Assembly (NCBI GenBank): GCA_037439465.1
Contig: JBBIVX010000022.1
Location: 1 to 38,824 of the forward strand
Length of the DNA: 38,824 nt
DNA from: Parasulfuritortus sp037439465
GTDB taxonomy: Bacteria; Pseudomonadota; Gammaproteobacteria; Burkholderiales; Thiobacillaceae
Direction of reading: 5' to 3'
Part shown: piece by piece, positions 23,016 to 31,316 of the stretch
Layout of the letters: the number at the start of each line of letters is the position of its first letter
Numbering within the stretch: position 1 is the stretch's first letter
Translations under genes and position numbers: made by a program
The notes under the pieces: generated by a model
What the model saw: only the letters and a program-made list of their open reading frames with translations
What the model was told of the DNA's origin: nothing
Databases searched by the model: none

Positions 23016-25892
23016 TTACTGGCACGCCTCGCATTCCTCGAACCCGGCCTCTCCCGGACGCAGGGTGCAGGCCTTGCCGACGTTCTCCGCTGGCGGCAGA
23101 GGGCCGGCCATCACGAACCGGCCACTGCCGCCAGCGGCGCCGACCGCGTTCAGCTCGCCGCCCTTGCCGGTGGATTTTTCGGCGTGGGTGGCGCCCAGGG
23201 CGCGCAGGTAGTAGGTGGTCTTGAGGCCACGAGTCCAGGCGAGCTTGTAGGTTTCGTCGAGTTTCTTGCCGGAGGCGCCGTGGAAGTAGAGATTGAGACT
23301 CTGCGCCTGGTCGATCCACTTCTGCCGCCGGGCACCGGCCTCGATCAGCCACGTGGGGTCGATCTCGAAGGCGGTGGCGTAGAGTTGACGCAGTTCTGCC
23401 GGGATGCGGTCGATCTTTGCCAGGCTGCCGTCGAAGTATTTGATGTCGCCCACCATCACCTCGTCCCACAGATTCAGGGCCTTGAGGTCGCGCACCAGGT
23501 ATTGATTGACCATGGTGAACTCGCCCGACAGGTTCGATTTGACGAACAGGTTTTGGTAGGTGGGCTCGATCGAGGCCGACACGCCGATGATATTGGCGAT
23601 GGTGGCGGTGGGGGCGATGGCGAGGCAGTTGGAGTTGCGCATGCCCACGCTCATGATGCGGCTGCGCAATGCGGCCCAGTCCAGGCGCTCGGTGAGGTCG
23701 GCTTCCACGTAGCCGCCCCGCTCCTCGGCCAGGAGTTTCAAGGAGTCCTGGGGCAGGATGCCCTTGGACCACAGCGAGCCGTTGAAGCTGGAGTAGCGGC
23801 CACGCTCCTCGGCGAGATCCGTGCTGGCCCAGTAGGCGTGGTAGGCCACGGCCTCCATGGCCCGGTCGGCGAACTCCACGGCGTCAGGAGAGGCGTAGGG
23901 AATGCGCAGTTTGTGCAGGGCGTCCTGGAAGCCCATGACGCCCAGGCCCACGGGCCGGTGCTTGAGGTTGGAGTTGCGCGCCTTGCCGACGTTGTAGAAG
24001 TTGATGTCGATGACATTGTCCAGCATGCGCATCGCCACCTTGATGGTGCTGCGTAGCTTGTCCATGTCCAGGCCGTTGGCGCCGAGGTGGTTCACCAGGT
24101 TCACCGAGCCCAGGTTGCACACGGCGATTTCGTTATCGGAGGTCGCCAAAGTGATCTCGGTGCACAGGTTGGAGGAATGCACCACGCCGACGTGCCGGTT
24201 GGTATAGCGCACGTTGCAGGCATCCTTGAAGGTGATCCAGGGGTGCCCGGTCTCGAACAGCATGGACAGCATCTTGCGCCACAGGCCGACGGCGGCGATC
24301 TTCTTGCACGCCTTGATCTCGCCACGCGCCGCCTTGTCCTCGTAGGCCAGATAGGCGGCTTCGAAGTCGCGGCCCGTCTTGTCGTGCAGGTCCGGGCAAT
24401 CGGAGGGGGAGAACAAGGTCCACTCGGCGTTTTCCATCACCCGCTTCATGAATAGGTCCGGCACCCAGTTGGCGGTATTCATGTCATGGGTGCGACGGCG
24501 GTCGTCGCCGGTGTTCTTCCTGAGTTCCAGAAACTCCTCGATATCCAGGTGCCAGGTCTCAAGGTATGCACACACAGCGCCCTTGCGCTTGCCACCCTGG
24601 TTCACCGCCACGGCGGTATCGTTGGCCACCTTGAGGAAAGGCACCACGCCCTGGCTCTTGCCGTTGGTGCCCTTGATGTGGGTGCCGAGTGCGCGCACGC
24701 GGGTCCAGTCGTTGCCGATGCCGCCGGCGTATTTCTGCAAGAGGGCGTTTTCCTTGATGCCCTGATAGATGCCGTCGAGGTCGTCGGGAATGGTGGTCAG
24801 ATAACATGAGGAAAGCTGGGCGTGGCGGGTGCCGGCGTTGAACAGGGTAGGCGTGCTCGCCATGTAGTCGAAGCGGGACAGCACGTTGTAGAACTCGATG
24901 GCGCGGGCCTCGCGGTCGATCTCGTTGAGGGCGAGGCCCATGGCGACGCGCATGAAGAAGACCTGAGGCAGCTCGATGCGGCGGTCCTCGATGTGCAGGA
25001 AGTAGCGGTCGTACAGGGTTTGCAGACCGAGGTACTGAAACTGGTTGTCGCGGCTGGCGTCGAGGGCGGCGGCCAGGCGGTCGAGGTCGAACTGGGCGAG
25101 GCGCTCGTCGAGCAGCTCGGCGGCGATGCCCGCTTTGATGAACTGGGGAAAATACGTGGCATAGCGGCTGGCCATTTCGGCCTGAGTGACCTCTTCGCCC
25201 AGTACCTCGCGGCGGATGCTGTGTAGCAGCAGCCGTGCGCTGACCAGGGCATAGTCCGGATCTTTTTCGATGAGCGCGCGGGCCGACAACAGCAGCGACT
25301 TGCGTACTTCGGCGTCAGGCACGCCATCGTAGAGATCGCGCAGGGTGGCTTGCAGGATGGCCTGGGGGTTGGTTTCGGGTAGGTCCTCGCAGGCGGCGCT
25401 CACCAGGGCGGTGAGGCGATCGGGGTCGATTGGCCGGCGTTCGCCGTTTTCGACGCAGTAGAGGGTCGCTGTCGCGGCCGTTTCCTGGTGCTGCCTGGTC
25501 CGTTCCGCTGCCCTTTTTTCCCGATACAGCACGTAGGCGCGGGCGACTTCGTGTTCACCGGAGCGCATGAGCGCCAGCTCGACCTGGTCCTGGATATCCT
25601 CGATATGGAAGGTGCCGCCGTTGGGCTGCCGTCGCAGCAGAGTCTGGACGATGCTCTGGGTGAGCTCTTCGACCTGCGCGCGGACGCGGGCGCTGCCGGC
25701 GGCCTGGCCGCCGCCGACGGCGATGAAGGCCTTGGTCAGGGCGACGCCGATCTTGGCCGGCGCGAAACCTACCACGGCACCATTGCGGCGAATGACCTGA
25801 TAGCCGGCGTAGGCCGGGGCGTCGATGGGTTCAATTACAAAGGCGGCGCTGATTGGTCGTGTGGACTGAATCTCGCTGTTGATGAGTGGCAT
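23016..25892 (-). CDS. nrdA: Class Ia ribonucleotide reductase, alpha (catalytic) subunit
   Basis: The product is 958 aa. It reduces ribonucleoside diphosphates to deoxy forms. An ATP-cone is at residues ~30-130 (YQVIRRNGAVVGFAPAKIGVALTKAF ... GGTFHIEDIQDQVELALMRSG), giving dATP/ATP overall regulation. Active-site elements are the Cys of LSSCYLT, the Asn-Cys-Glu set in SSNLCTEI, and the partner Cys in AVCNLGSVNL. SIEPTYQNLFVKSNLSGEF is typical of class I. The C-terminus ends in a CEAC pair used for re-reduction by thioredoxin or glutaredoxin. The length and N-terminal extension match betaproteobacterial NrdA. Two NrdR boxes lie upstream. Confidence 0.97.
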   Translation of the reverse strand: MPLINSEIQSTRPISAAFVIEPIDAPAYAGYQVIRRNGAVVGFAPAKIGVALTKAFIAVGGGQAAGSARVRAQVEELTQSIVQTLLRRQPNGGTFHIEDIQDQVELALMRSGEHEVARAYVLYREKRAAERTRQHQETAATATLYCVENGERRPIDPDRLTALVSAACEDLPETNPQAILQATLRDLYDGVPDAEVRKSLLLSARALIEKDPDYALVSARLLLHSIRREVLGEEVTQAEMASRYATYFPQFIKAGIAAELLDERLAQFDLDRLAAALDASRDNQFQYLGLQTLYDRYFLHIEDRRIELPQVFFMRVAMGLALNEIDREARAIEFYNVLSRFDYMASTPTLFNAGTRHAQLSSCYLTTIPDDLDGIYQGIKENALLQKYAGGIGNDWTRVRALGTHIKGTNGKSQGVVPFLKVANDTAVAVNQGGKRKGAVCAYLETWHLDIEEFLELRKNTGDDRRRTHDMNTANWVPDLFMKRVMENAEWTLFSPSDCPDLHDKTGRDFEAAYLAYEDKAARGEIKACKKIAAVGLWRKMLSMLFETGHPWITFKDACNVRYTNRHVGVVHSSNLCTEITLATSDNEIAVCNLGSVNLVNHLGANGLDMDKLRSTIKVAMRMLDNVIDINFYNVGKARNSNLKHRPVGLGVMGFQDALHKLRIPYASPDAVEFADRAMEAVAYHAYWASTDLAEERGRYSSFNGSLWSKGILPQDSLKLLAEERGGYVEADLTERLDWAALRSRIMSVGMRNSNCLAIAPTATIANIIGVSASIEPTYQNLFVKSNLSGEFTMVNQYLVRDLKALNLWDEVMVGDIKYFDGSLAKIDRIPAELRQLYATAFEIDPTWLIEAGARRQKWIDQAQSLNLYFHGASGKKLDETYKLAWTRGLKTTYYLRALGATHAEKSTGKGGELNAVGAAGGSGRFVMAGPLPPAENVGKACTLRPGEAGFEECEACQ

Positions 25893-25950
25893 CCCTTGGT
25901 CTCCTCGGGCTCCCGCCGTGGCGCCGAGCCCACGGGGGTTATATTAGAAA

Positions 25951-25966
25951 ACGCTAAATATAGTGT
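25951..25966. promoter_or_regulatory. NrdR box 1
   Basis: ACGCTAAATATAGTGT agrees at 14 of 16 positions with the NrdR consensus acaCwAtATaTwGtgt. It ends 59 bases before the nrdA start. With box 2 it forms a pair spaced 31 bp start to start (15-bp gap), three helical turns, the arrangement known for cooperative NrdR binding. It implies repression of the nrd genes when dATP is plentiful. Confidence 0.85.
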
Positions 25967-25981
25967 TACGGAATTTATATG

Positions 25982-25997
25982 GCGCTAATTCTAGTGT
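25982..25997. promoter_or_regulatory. NrdR box 2
   Basis: GCGCTAATTCTAGTGT matches the NrdR consensus at about 11 of 16 positions, with the CTA...TAG core symmetrical. Its 31-bp phasing to box 1 is the main support. The nrdA promoter should overlap these boxes, but no standard -35/-10 pair stands out. TAATAT or TATAAC around 25938-25946 on the minus strand are the best -10 candidates. Confidence 0.75.
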
Positions 25998-26081
25998 TAT
26001 GTGCGGCGGCGTCAATGAATTTTTCAACACGCCGCCCCAGCCTGAACAAATTCATGGACAGGCCATGCAGCGAGAAAGTGC

Positions 26082-26110
26082 TTGCCTTGATAAATGATAA
26101 TAGTTATCAT
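26082..26110 (+). promoter_or_regulatory. Promoter of the cupredoxin-FTR1 operon
   Basis: TTGCCT (26082-26087) and TATCAT (26105-26110) are 17 bases apart, with transcription expected to start around 26117, about 23 bases before the first ATG. The -10 and most of the spacer lie inside the Fur box. Confidence 0.6.
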
Positions 26111-26111
26111 T
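26093..26111. promoter_or_regulatory. Fur box
   Basis: AATGATAATAGTTATCATT is a perfect 8-3-8 inverted repeat. It fits the 7-1-7 Fur model TGATAATNATTATCA with one mismatch. It overlaps the -10 of the promoter for the iron-uptake genes, so Fe-Fur should block transcription in iron-replete cells. Confidence 0.9.
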
Positions 26112-26139
26112 CGTACAGTAACAACGCCAAGGAGTGCTC

Positions 26140-26457
26140 ATGAAGCTGTTGGTTATTACGCTCTTGCTTTTACCCATCGGTAGCCTGGCGGCACAGCCGG
26201 AATTCAGTCTGAGCATCAAGGATCATCGCTTCGTGCCCGCTGAACTGAGGGTGCCGGCAGGTCAGAAGATCAGACTCAGGGTGGTCAATCAGGATGGCAC
26301 CCCGGAAGAGTTTGAGAGTCCCGCGCTCGCTCGCGAGAAACTGATCGCGGGTCACGCCACGGCCAGACTCTACCTTGGCCCTCTTGATCCGGGCGTTTAC
26401 ACCTTTATTGGCGATTTCCACGCAAAGTCTGCGCGTGGCGCAATCGTTGTGGAGTGA
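26140..26457 (+). CDS. Periplasmic cupredoxin-fold protein (EfeO cupredoxin-domain-like)
   Basis: The product is 105 aa. It has a signal peptide (MKLLVITLLLLPIGSLAA) and a single cupredoxin domain of the Cupredoxin_1 type: FSLSIKDHRFVPAELRVPAGQKI, EEFESPALAREKLI, LGPLDPGVYTFIGDFHAKSARG and a terminal AIVVE. The mature protein has no Cys and no Met, so the usual type-1 blue copper site cannot form. This resembles the N-terminal domain of EfeO, which handles metal differently. AAGGAG five bases upstream selects the ATG at 26140 over the GTG at 26134. It is four bases before the FTR1 gene, so it probably delivers or oxidises iron for that permease. Confidence 0.88.
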   Translation: MKLLVITLLLLPIGSLAAQPEFSLSIKDHRFVPAELRVPAGQKIRLRVVNQDGTPEEFESPALAREKLIAGHATARLYLGPLDPGVYTFIGDFHAKSARGAIVVE

Positions 26458-26461
26458 CGCC

Positions 26462-27340
26462 ATGCTTGCCTCTGCCCTCATTGTTCTGCGCGAGACACTG
26501 GAAGCCGCGCTGTTGATCGGCATCATCGCAGCCGCGACCCGTGGCCTGGCGGGCCGCAATTTCTGGCTGGCCGTAGGCCTGGGTGCTGGTATCGCCGGCT
26601 CCATGGTGACGGCAGGATTGATCGAAACCATTGCGGAGCTGGCGGGTGGGGTCGGCCAGGAATTGTTCAACGCCTCTCTGCTCGGCGTCGCCGTCCTCAT
26701 GCTGGGCTGGCATAACATCTGGATGGCCCGTCATGGGCGTGCCATGGCCGTTGAGGTCAAGGCCGTGGGGCTGGAGGTGCGCGCCGGTCAGCGGGAACTG
26801 TCGGCCCTGGCCTTGCTGATTGCGCTGGCCGTGCTGCGGGAGGGATCGGAAACCGCTCTCTTTCTTTTCGGCCTGGCCGGCAGCGAAGAGGCGGGCCGGG
26901 CCGGCCTGCTTCTTGGTGGCGGCCTTGGCCTGATGGCGGGGGTTGCGCTGGGCTGGGCGTTGTACTCCGGTCTCGCCCGTCTTTCCATGCGCCATGTGTT
27001 CGCCGTCACGGGCGGCTTGATCCTGTTGATCGCCGCCGGCATGGCCGGGCAGTTGGGCCGGCTATTGGTGCAGGCCGGCCTGGTTCAGCCGCTCGCCCTG
27101 CCACTGTGGGATACCTCCGCCTTCATGCCGATGGATTCAGCGCCCGGTAAATTGTTCCACCTCGTCATCGGTTATGAAGCGCAGCCCAGCGGTATACAGG
27201 TGCTCTTTTATGGGACGACCTTCATGGTCATTCTGCTCGGGATGGTCTGGAGTACGTTACGCTGCGTCAGACCAACCGTATCGGGTAACGCAGTCGGCAA
27301 ACCATGCCTGGAGAGTCACGCCTGTCCGCCGGCGAGATAG
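26462..27340 (+). CDS. FTR1-family iron permease (EfeU-like)
   Basis: The product is 292 aa with about seven membrane segments. It has both REXXE-type iron motifs in membrane helices: RETLE at residues 10-14 and REGSE at residues 126-130. These are the proposed Fe(III) ligands of FTR1/EfeU permeases. The stretch WDTSAFMPMDSAPGKLFHLVIGYEAQPSG is also typical. The last ~25 residues (from about CVRPTVSGN) form a soluble tail with three cysteines. It is co-transcribed with the cupredoxin gene under a Fur box. No EfeB peroxidase or full-length EfeO is nearby, so this is a reduced system. Confidence 0.92.
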   Translation: MLASALIVLRETLEAALLIGIIAAATRGLAGRNFWLAVGLGAGIAGSMVTAGLIETIAELAGGVGQELFNASLLGVAVLMLGWHNIWMARHGRAMAVEVKAVGLEVRAGQRELSALALLIALAVLREGSETALFLFGLAGSEEAGRAGLLLGGGLGLMAGVALGWALYSGLARLSMRHVFAVTGGLILLIAAGMAGQLGRLLVQAGLVQPLALPLWDTSAFMPMDSAPGKLFHLVIGYEAQPSGIQVLFYGTTFMVILLGMVWSTLRCVRPTVSGNAVGKPCLESHACPPAR

Positions 27341-27496
27341 GCCGTCATCTGATCGACAGGCAGCGCTTCGCCAGGGCCGTTAGCGTCTTTATTGAAGCAG
27401 CATGGCCCAGCTTGAGTCGCCGGCGTGCGGCCTTTCGCCTGCACCGGCCGGGACGATGCGGGTAAAATGCCGGAGTCATTCCCTCCGCGTCACGCC

Positions 27497-28351
27497 ATGC
27501 GCAACACCGCCTGCCTGCTCGTTTCCTGCCCCGACCGCAAAGGATTGGTCGCCGCCATTGCCGACTTTCTTTATTCACACAACGCCAACATCGTCCATGC
27601 CGATCAGCACCAGGACAGCGGCGCCGGGCTGTTCCTGATGCGGGTGGAATGGGATCTCGAGGGCTTCGACCTGGGCCTGCATCGTTTCGCTGCCGCCTTC
27701 GCCCCGCTGGCCGCGCAACACGGTATGACCTGGCGCCTCAATCTCTCCAGCGTGCGGCCGCGATTGGCCATCTTCGTGTCGAAATTCGACCACTGCCTGG
27801 CCGATCTGCTTTACCGGCACCATGCCGGCGAGCTCTATTGCGATATCCCCCTGATCCTCAGCAACCACCCGGACACTCACTGGCTGGCGGAGGCCTACAA
27901 GATACCCTTCCAGCACATCGCCGTCGGCAAGGAAAACAAGGCGGAGGCGGAAGCGCAGCAGCAGGCGCTGCTTGAGGCCCACCATGTCGATTTCATCGTG
28001 CTCGCCCGTTACATGCAGGTGCTGAGCCCGGAGTTCATCCGCCACTGGCAACACCGCATCATCAACATCCATCACTCTTTCCTGCCCGCCTTCCACGGGG
28101 CCAAGCCGTATCAGCGGGCGTTCGAGCGGGGGGTGAAGCTGATCGGCGCGACCAGCCACTACGTGACGGAGGCGCTCGACGACGGCCCCATCATCGAGCA
28201 GGACGTGGTGCGCATCTCCCACCGCGACGACCTCGATGCCCTGGTGCGCAAAGGCGCCGACCTGGAAAAGGTGGTCCTGTCGCGTGCCGTCAAGTGGCAC
28301 ATCGACAACCGCATCCTGGTCTACGGCAACAAGACCGTGGTGTTCGACTGA
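27497..28351 (+). CDS. purU: Formyltetrahydrofolate deformylase PurU
   Basis: The product is 284 aa. It hydrolyses 10-formyltetrahydrofolate to tetrahydrofolate and formate, balancing one-carbon pools. An N-terminal ACT domain (CLLVSCPDRKGLVAAIADFLY) is followed by the formyltransferase-like domain: RPRLAIFVSKFDHCLADLLYRHHAGEL, DIPLILSNHPD, VLARYMQVLSPEF, INIHHSFLPAFHGAKPYQRAFERGVKLIGATSHYV and DDGPIIEQDV. The catalytic Asn-His-Asp set of the family is present (NIHHSFLP, and Asp in LDDGPII). A GTAAAATGCC element 20 bases upstream may be a -10 region. It stands alone. Confidence 0.95.
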   Translation: MRNTACLLVSCPDRKGLVAAIADFLYSHNANIVHADQHQDSGAGLFLMRVEWDLEGFDLGLHRFAAAFAPLAAQHGMTWRLNLSSVRPRLAIFVSKFDHCLADLLYRHHAGELYCDIPLILSNHPDTHWLAEAYKIPFQHIAVGKENKAEAEAQQQALLEAHHVDFIVLARYMQVLSPEFIRHWQHRIINIHHSFLPAFHGAKPYQRAFERGVKLIGATSHYVTEALDDGPIIEQDVVRISHRDDLDALVRKGADLEKVVLSRAVKWHIDNRILVYGNKTVVFD

Positions 28352-28502
28352 GCGCTCGTGAATACATCGACTGCGCGTCCCGATAGCTGCGTCAGGCGGT
28401 GCGCGCGTCTCGCCTATCTATTTGAAATATCCCGTCGCGGCGCTTTGTCCATCTTGCTGTCTGGCCGCTCGCTGCGATTTCTTCACAAGCTCTGAGACCG
28501 TG

Positions 28503-29111
28503 TCAGCGGTATTCCACGAGTTCCGCCAGCGGCAGCCGTTGTTTGGCCGGCGCGCTCGCGGCGCAATAACCGAATGGCAGTATCAGGGCGATCTCGTAAC
28601 GTTCGCCGTCGATGCCGAGCGCCGCCTTCACCGCCTGTGGCAAAAAACCGCCGATGGCGCAACTGTCCAGCCCGAGGGCGGCGGCGGCGGTCATCATGTT
28701 GGCGGCGGCGATGTGGCACTGGCTCACGCTCCAGGCCCTGACGTCGGTGCTTGCGTGGAAGGCGCGATAATTGGCCATGGCCGGAGCCAGGGCGGCGCCG
28801 GGGTATTCGCGCGCCATGAGCCGCTCGACATACTCGGAAGCGGGGGCCAGGTCGGCCACCTTGGCCAGTATCACCACCACCGCGCTGGCGTTGCCAACCT
28901 GTGGCTGATTGAAACTGGCGGCCTGCAAGGCGGCCTTGTCGGCGGCGGCGGTGACCACCACGAACTTCCAGTGTTCGAGGCCGAAGGAGGAAGGCGACAG
29001 CCGGCCCGCCTCCAGCACGGCATCGAGGTCCTCCGCCGGAATGACGCGGCCGGCCTGGAAGCCGTGACAGGCGTAACGGCGGTGGAAGAGGGCGAGGATT
29101 TCGTGTTTCAT
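28503..29111 (-). CDS. Nitroreductase-family flavoprotein (NfsB/NfnB-like)
   Basis: The product is 202 aa, a typical FMN-dependent oxidoreductase of the nitroreductase fold. Visible are FHRRYACHGFQAGRVIPAEDLDAVLEAGRLSPSSFGLEHWKFVVV at the N-terminus (the RLSPSS-containing FMN region) and SQCHIAAANMMTAAAALGLDSCAIGGF in the C-terminal half. Such enzymes reduce quinones or nitro compounds with NAD(P)H; the natural substrate is unknown. The usual RRSxR motif reads RRYACHGF. It is a lone gene, divergent from mogA. Confidence 0.88.
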   Translation of the reverse strand: MKHEILALFHRRYACHGFQAGRVIPAEDLDAVLEAGRLSPSSFGLEHWKFVVVTAAADKAALQAASFNQPQVGNASAVVVILAKVADLAPASEYVERLMAREYPGAALAPAMANYRAFHASTDVRAWSVSQCHIAAANMMTAAAALGLDSCAIGGFLPQAVKAALGIDGERYEIALILPFGYCAASAPAKQRLPLAELVEYR

Positions 29112-29255
29112 GTGGGCGGCCGGTGGTGAACTAGGGGCATTCTAACGGGATCGGCGGGCCGGCTCGACCCTCCCGGCAATGGGGTGAAGCCTCTGCGGTG
29201 GCGCGTCGCCACGCCCGCCGATTTCTTACCTGACTGAGCAGAAAGGAGCCGCACC

Positions 29256-29798
29256 ATGCACCAAGCCGTCGTCATCGGCCTTGTCTCCATCAGCGACCGC
29301 GCCAGTTCCGGTGTTTATCAGGACCAGGGGCTGCCCGCTCTGCAGCAATGGCTGACCGCCGCCCTCGATAACCCGCTGACCTTCGTCGAGCGCCTGATCC
29401 CGGACGAGCAGGGGGTGATCGAGTCGACCCTGGTCGAGCTGGCGGCCCAATGCTGCCTCGTCCTGACTACCGGCGGCACCGGTCCGGCAACGCGCGACGT
29501 GACGCCGGAGGCGACGCTGGCGGTAGCGGACAAGGTGCTTCCAGGCTTTGGTGAACAGATGCGGGCGGTCAGTCTGAAATACGTCCCTACCGCCATACTC
29601 TCGCGGCAGCTGGGGGTGACCCGCGGCCGTTGTCTGATACTCAACCTGCCTGGCCAGCCCAAGGCGATCAAGGAAACCCTGGACGGCGTCTTCGCGGCTG
29701 TGCCCTACTGTATTGACCTCATCGGCGGGCCTTATCTGGAGACCCGGCCGGGGGTGGTCAAGGCCTTCCGTCCGAAGTCGGCGGTCAGGCCGGGCTGA
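29256..29798 (+). CDS. mogA: Molybdopterin adenylyltransferase MogA
   Basis: The product is 180 aa. It activates molybdopterin with ATP before molybdenum insertion. The MoCF fold signature LVLTTGGTGPATRDVTPEAT is at residue ~68, preceded by VVIGLVSISDRASSGVYQDQG and followed by GFGEQMRAVSLKYVPTAILSRQLG and LILNLPGQPKAIKETLDGV. The AAAGGAG ribosome site is ideal. It implies molybdoenzymes elsewhere in the genome. The next gene starts 27 bases downstream on the same strand. Confidence 0.94.
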   Translation: MHQAVVIGLVSISDRASSGVYQDQGLPALQQWLTAALDNPLTFVERLIPDEQGVIESTLVELAAQCCLVLTTGGTGPATRDVTPEATLAVADKVLPGFGEQMRAVSLKYVPTAILSRQLGVTRGRCLILNLPGQPKAIKETLDGVFAAVPYCIDLIGGPYLETRPGVVKAFRPKSAVRPG

Positions 29799-29825
29799 TC
29801 CGGGAGGCTTTGCGACCATGACGGC

Positions 29826-30470
29826 ATGACGAACCAGACCGCCGCAGCCGTTGCCGATGAAGCGGCGCTGGCGCCGGTCCTGGATGACCTGGCCGAGCGC
29901 GGCTGGTCGGTGCGGCCGGGATTTCTGCCGCCGAGCGTCGTGGCCGGGTTGCGCGCCGAGTGTCTGCGACGGCGGGATGCCGGGGCCTTCCATGCCGCCG
30001 GCGTGGGGCCGGGCGCGGCCAGGGTGATCAGCACGGTGCGCGGCGACAGCATCCACTGGCTCGATCTGGACGATCCCGAACCCAATGTGCGCGCCTGTCT
30101 GGCAGCCGCCGAGGCGCTGCGCCAGGCGGCGAATCGGCATTTCTTTCTCGGCCTGGACGAATTCGAGGCCCACTTCGCCGCCTATCCCCCCGGCTCGGGC
30201 TACCGCAAGCACCTTGACCGTTTCCGCGATGACGACCGCCGCACCCTTACCGCCATCCTCTATCTGAATGACGCCTGGACCGCCGCCGACGGTGGCCTGC
30301 TGCGTTTCTGGCCGGACCCGTCGGGCGAGGGCGCCTACCTGGACATCGTGCCAGCCGGCGGCACCCTGGTGACCTTTCTCTCCGCGCGCTACTGGCATGA
30401 AGTGCTGCCGGCCCGGCGTACCCGCCTGGCGCTGACCGGCTGGTTCAAGCGGCGAAGCCTCGCTACCTGA
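29826..30470 (+). CDS. 2OG-Fe(II) oxygenase family protein
   Basis: The product is 214 aa. The double-stranded beta-helix fold is supported by a metal triad HxD...H: YRKHLDRF (His and Asp near residue ~130) and YWHEVLPA (His near ~193), followed by the 2-oxoglutarate-binding Arg in RTRLALTGWF. FLGLDEFEAHFAAYPPGSGYRKH and LTAILYLNDAWTAADGG are typical of SM-20/prolyl-hydroxylase-like proteins. The substrate is unknown; a hydroxylated protein is possible. It lies 27 bases after mogA and may be co-transcribed. Confidence 0.85.
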   Translation: MTNQTAAAVADEAALAPVLDDLAERGWSVRPGFLPPSVVAGLRAECLRRRDAGAFHAAGVGPGAARVISTVRGDSIHWLDLDDPEPNVRACLAAAEALRQAANRHFFLGLDEFEAHFAAYPPGSGYRKHLDRFRDDDRRTLTAILYLNDAWTAADGGLLRFWPDPSGEGAYLDIVPAGGTLVTFLSARYWHEVLPARRTRLALTGWFKRRSLAT

Positions 30471-30639
30471 GCTTTACGTTGAACCCGGATTGTCCATCAG
30501 GCGGCCTGACGGCCTGGGTGCATGCCGGCGGCCGCATCCGTGCTCTCTCCCGTTGAACCTGCCATGGGCCCGCCGTCCGTGTGCAAATCCGCTCGACGAG
30601 CGTCTCCCCCTCCTTGCCCGCCTTGATGAAAAAACCGGG

Positions 30640-31278
30640 TTAAACGGCGTCGCCGACGAAGGGGTTGGTACGCCGTTCATGGCCGAAGGTGGAGGCGGCG
30701 CCGTGACCGGGGATGAAGAGCACGTCGTCGCCCAGGGGCCACAGTTTGCAGCGGATGGAATGCAGCAGGGTGGTGTGGTCGCCGCGTTCGAGATCGGTGC
30801 GGCCGATGGAGCCCTTGAACAGTACATCGCCGACAAAGGCCAGACGCGCCTGTGGCTGGAAATACACCACGTGGCCGGGCGTGTGACCGGGACAGTGACG
30901 GACCTCCAGGCTCAATTCGCCCACCCGCGTGCTATCGCCGTCATTCAGCCAGCGATCCGGGGTGAAAGCGGCGGCGGGGGGCAGGCCGAACATGACGCTT
31001 TGCCGGGGCAGGGCCGCGAGCAGGAAGGCGTCCTCCCGCTGCGGCCCTTCGATGGGAATACCGAGCCGCGCCGCCAGAGCGGCGGCGGCGCCGACGTGGT
31101 CGATGTGGGCATGAGTGATGAGCACTCTTTCCAGACTCAGTCCCTCGCGCTCCACTGCCGCCAGCAGCCGCTCTGGCTCGCCGCCGGGATCGATGAGTGC
31201 GGCCCGGCGGCTGTACTCGCACCAGACGAGGGAGCAGTTTTGCCGCAAAGGGGTGACCGGAACGATCGCGAATTTCAT
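30640..31278 (-). CDS. MBL-fold metallo-hydrolase (YcbL/glyoxalase II-like)
   Basis: The product is 212 aa. The metal-binding motif THAHIDHVGAAAALAARLG is at about residues 55-73, HCPGHTPGHVVYF holds a further His, FVGDVLFKGSIGRTDLERGD holds the bridging Asp, and FIPGHGAASTFGHER is near the C-terminus. The length and the compact C-terminus match the YcbL subgroup, type II glyoxalase-like enzymes without the full substrate-binding domain. The exact substrate is uncertain. It is convergent with the oxygenase gene across 169 bases in which I see no clear terminator. Confidence 0.9.
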   Translation of the reverse strand: MKFAIVPVTPLRQNCSLVWCEYSRRAALIDPGGEPERLLAAVEREGLSLERVLITHAHIDHVGAAAALAARLGIPIEGPQREDAFLLAALPRQSVMFGLPPAAAFTPDRWLNDGDSTRVGELSLEVRHCPGHTPGHVVYFQPQARLAFVGDVLFKGSIGRTDLERGDHTTLLHSIRCKLWPLGDDVLFIPGHGAASTFGHERRTNPFVGDAV

Positions 31279-31316
31279 CGCCAGGCGGCGTGCGTTGGGC
31301 GTCCCAAAGTCTGATG

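Noticed and set aside
23016..23031. Sigma-54-like TGGCACG element
   Set aside because: It lies inside the 3' end of nrdA and the second half does not read TTGC.
29226..30398. 390-codon minus-strand open frame across mogA and the oxygenase
   Set aside because: It covers two recognisable genes and the gap between them in antisense; no protein-like features.
30615..30645. T-run after the MBL gene as an intrinsic terminator
   Set aside because: The preceding AACC/GGTT inverted repeat has only four weak base pairs.
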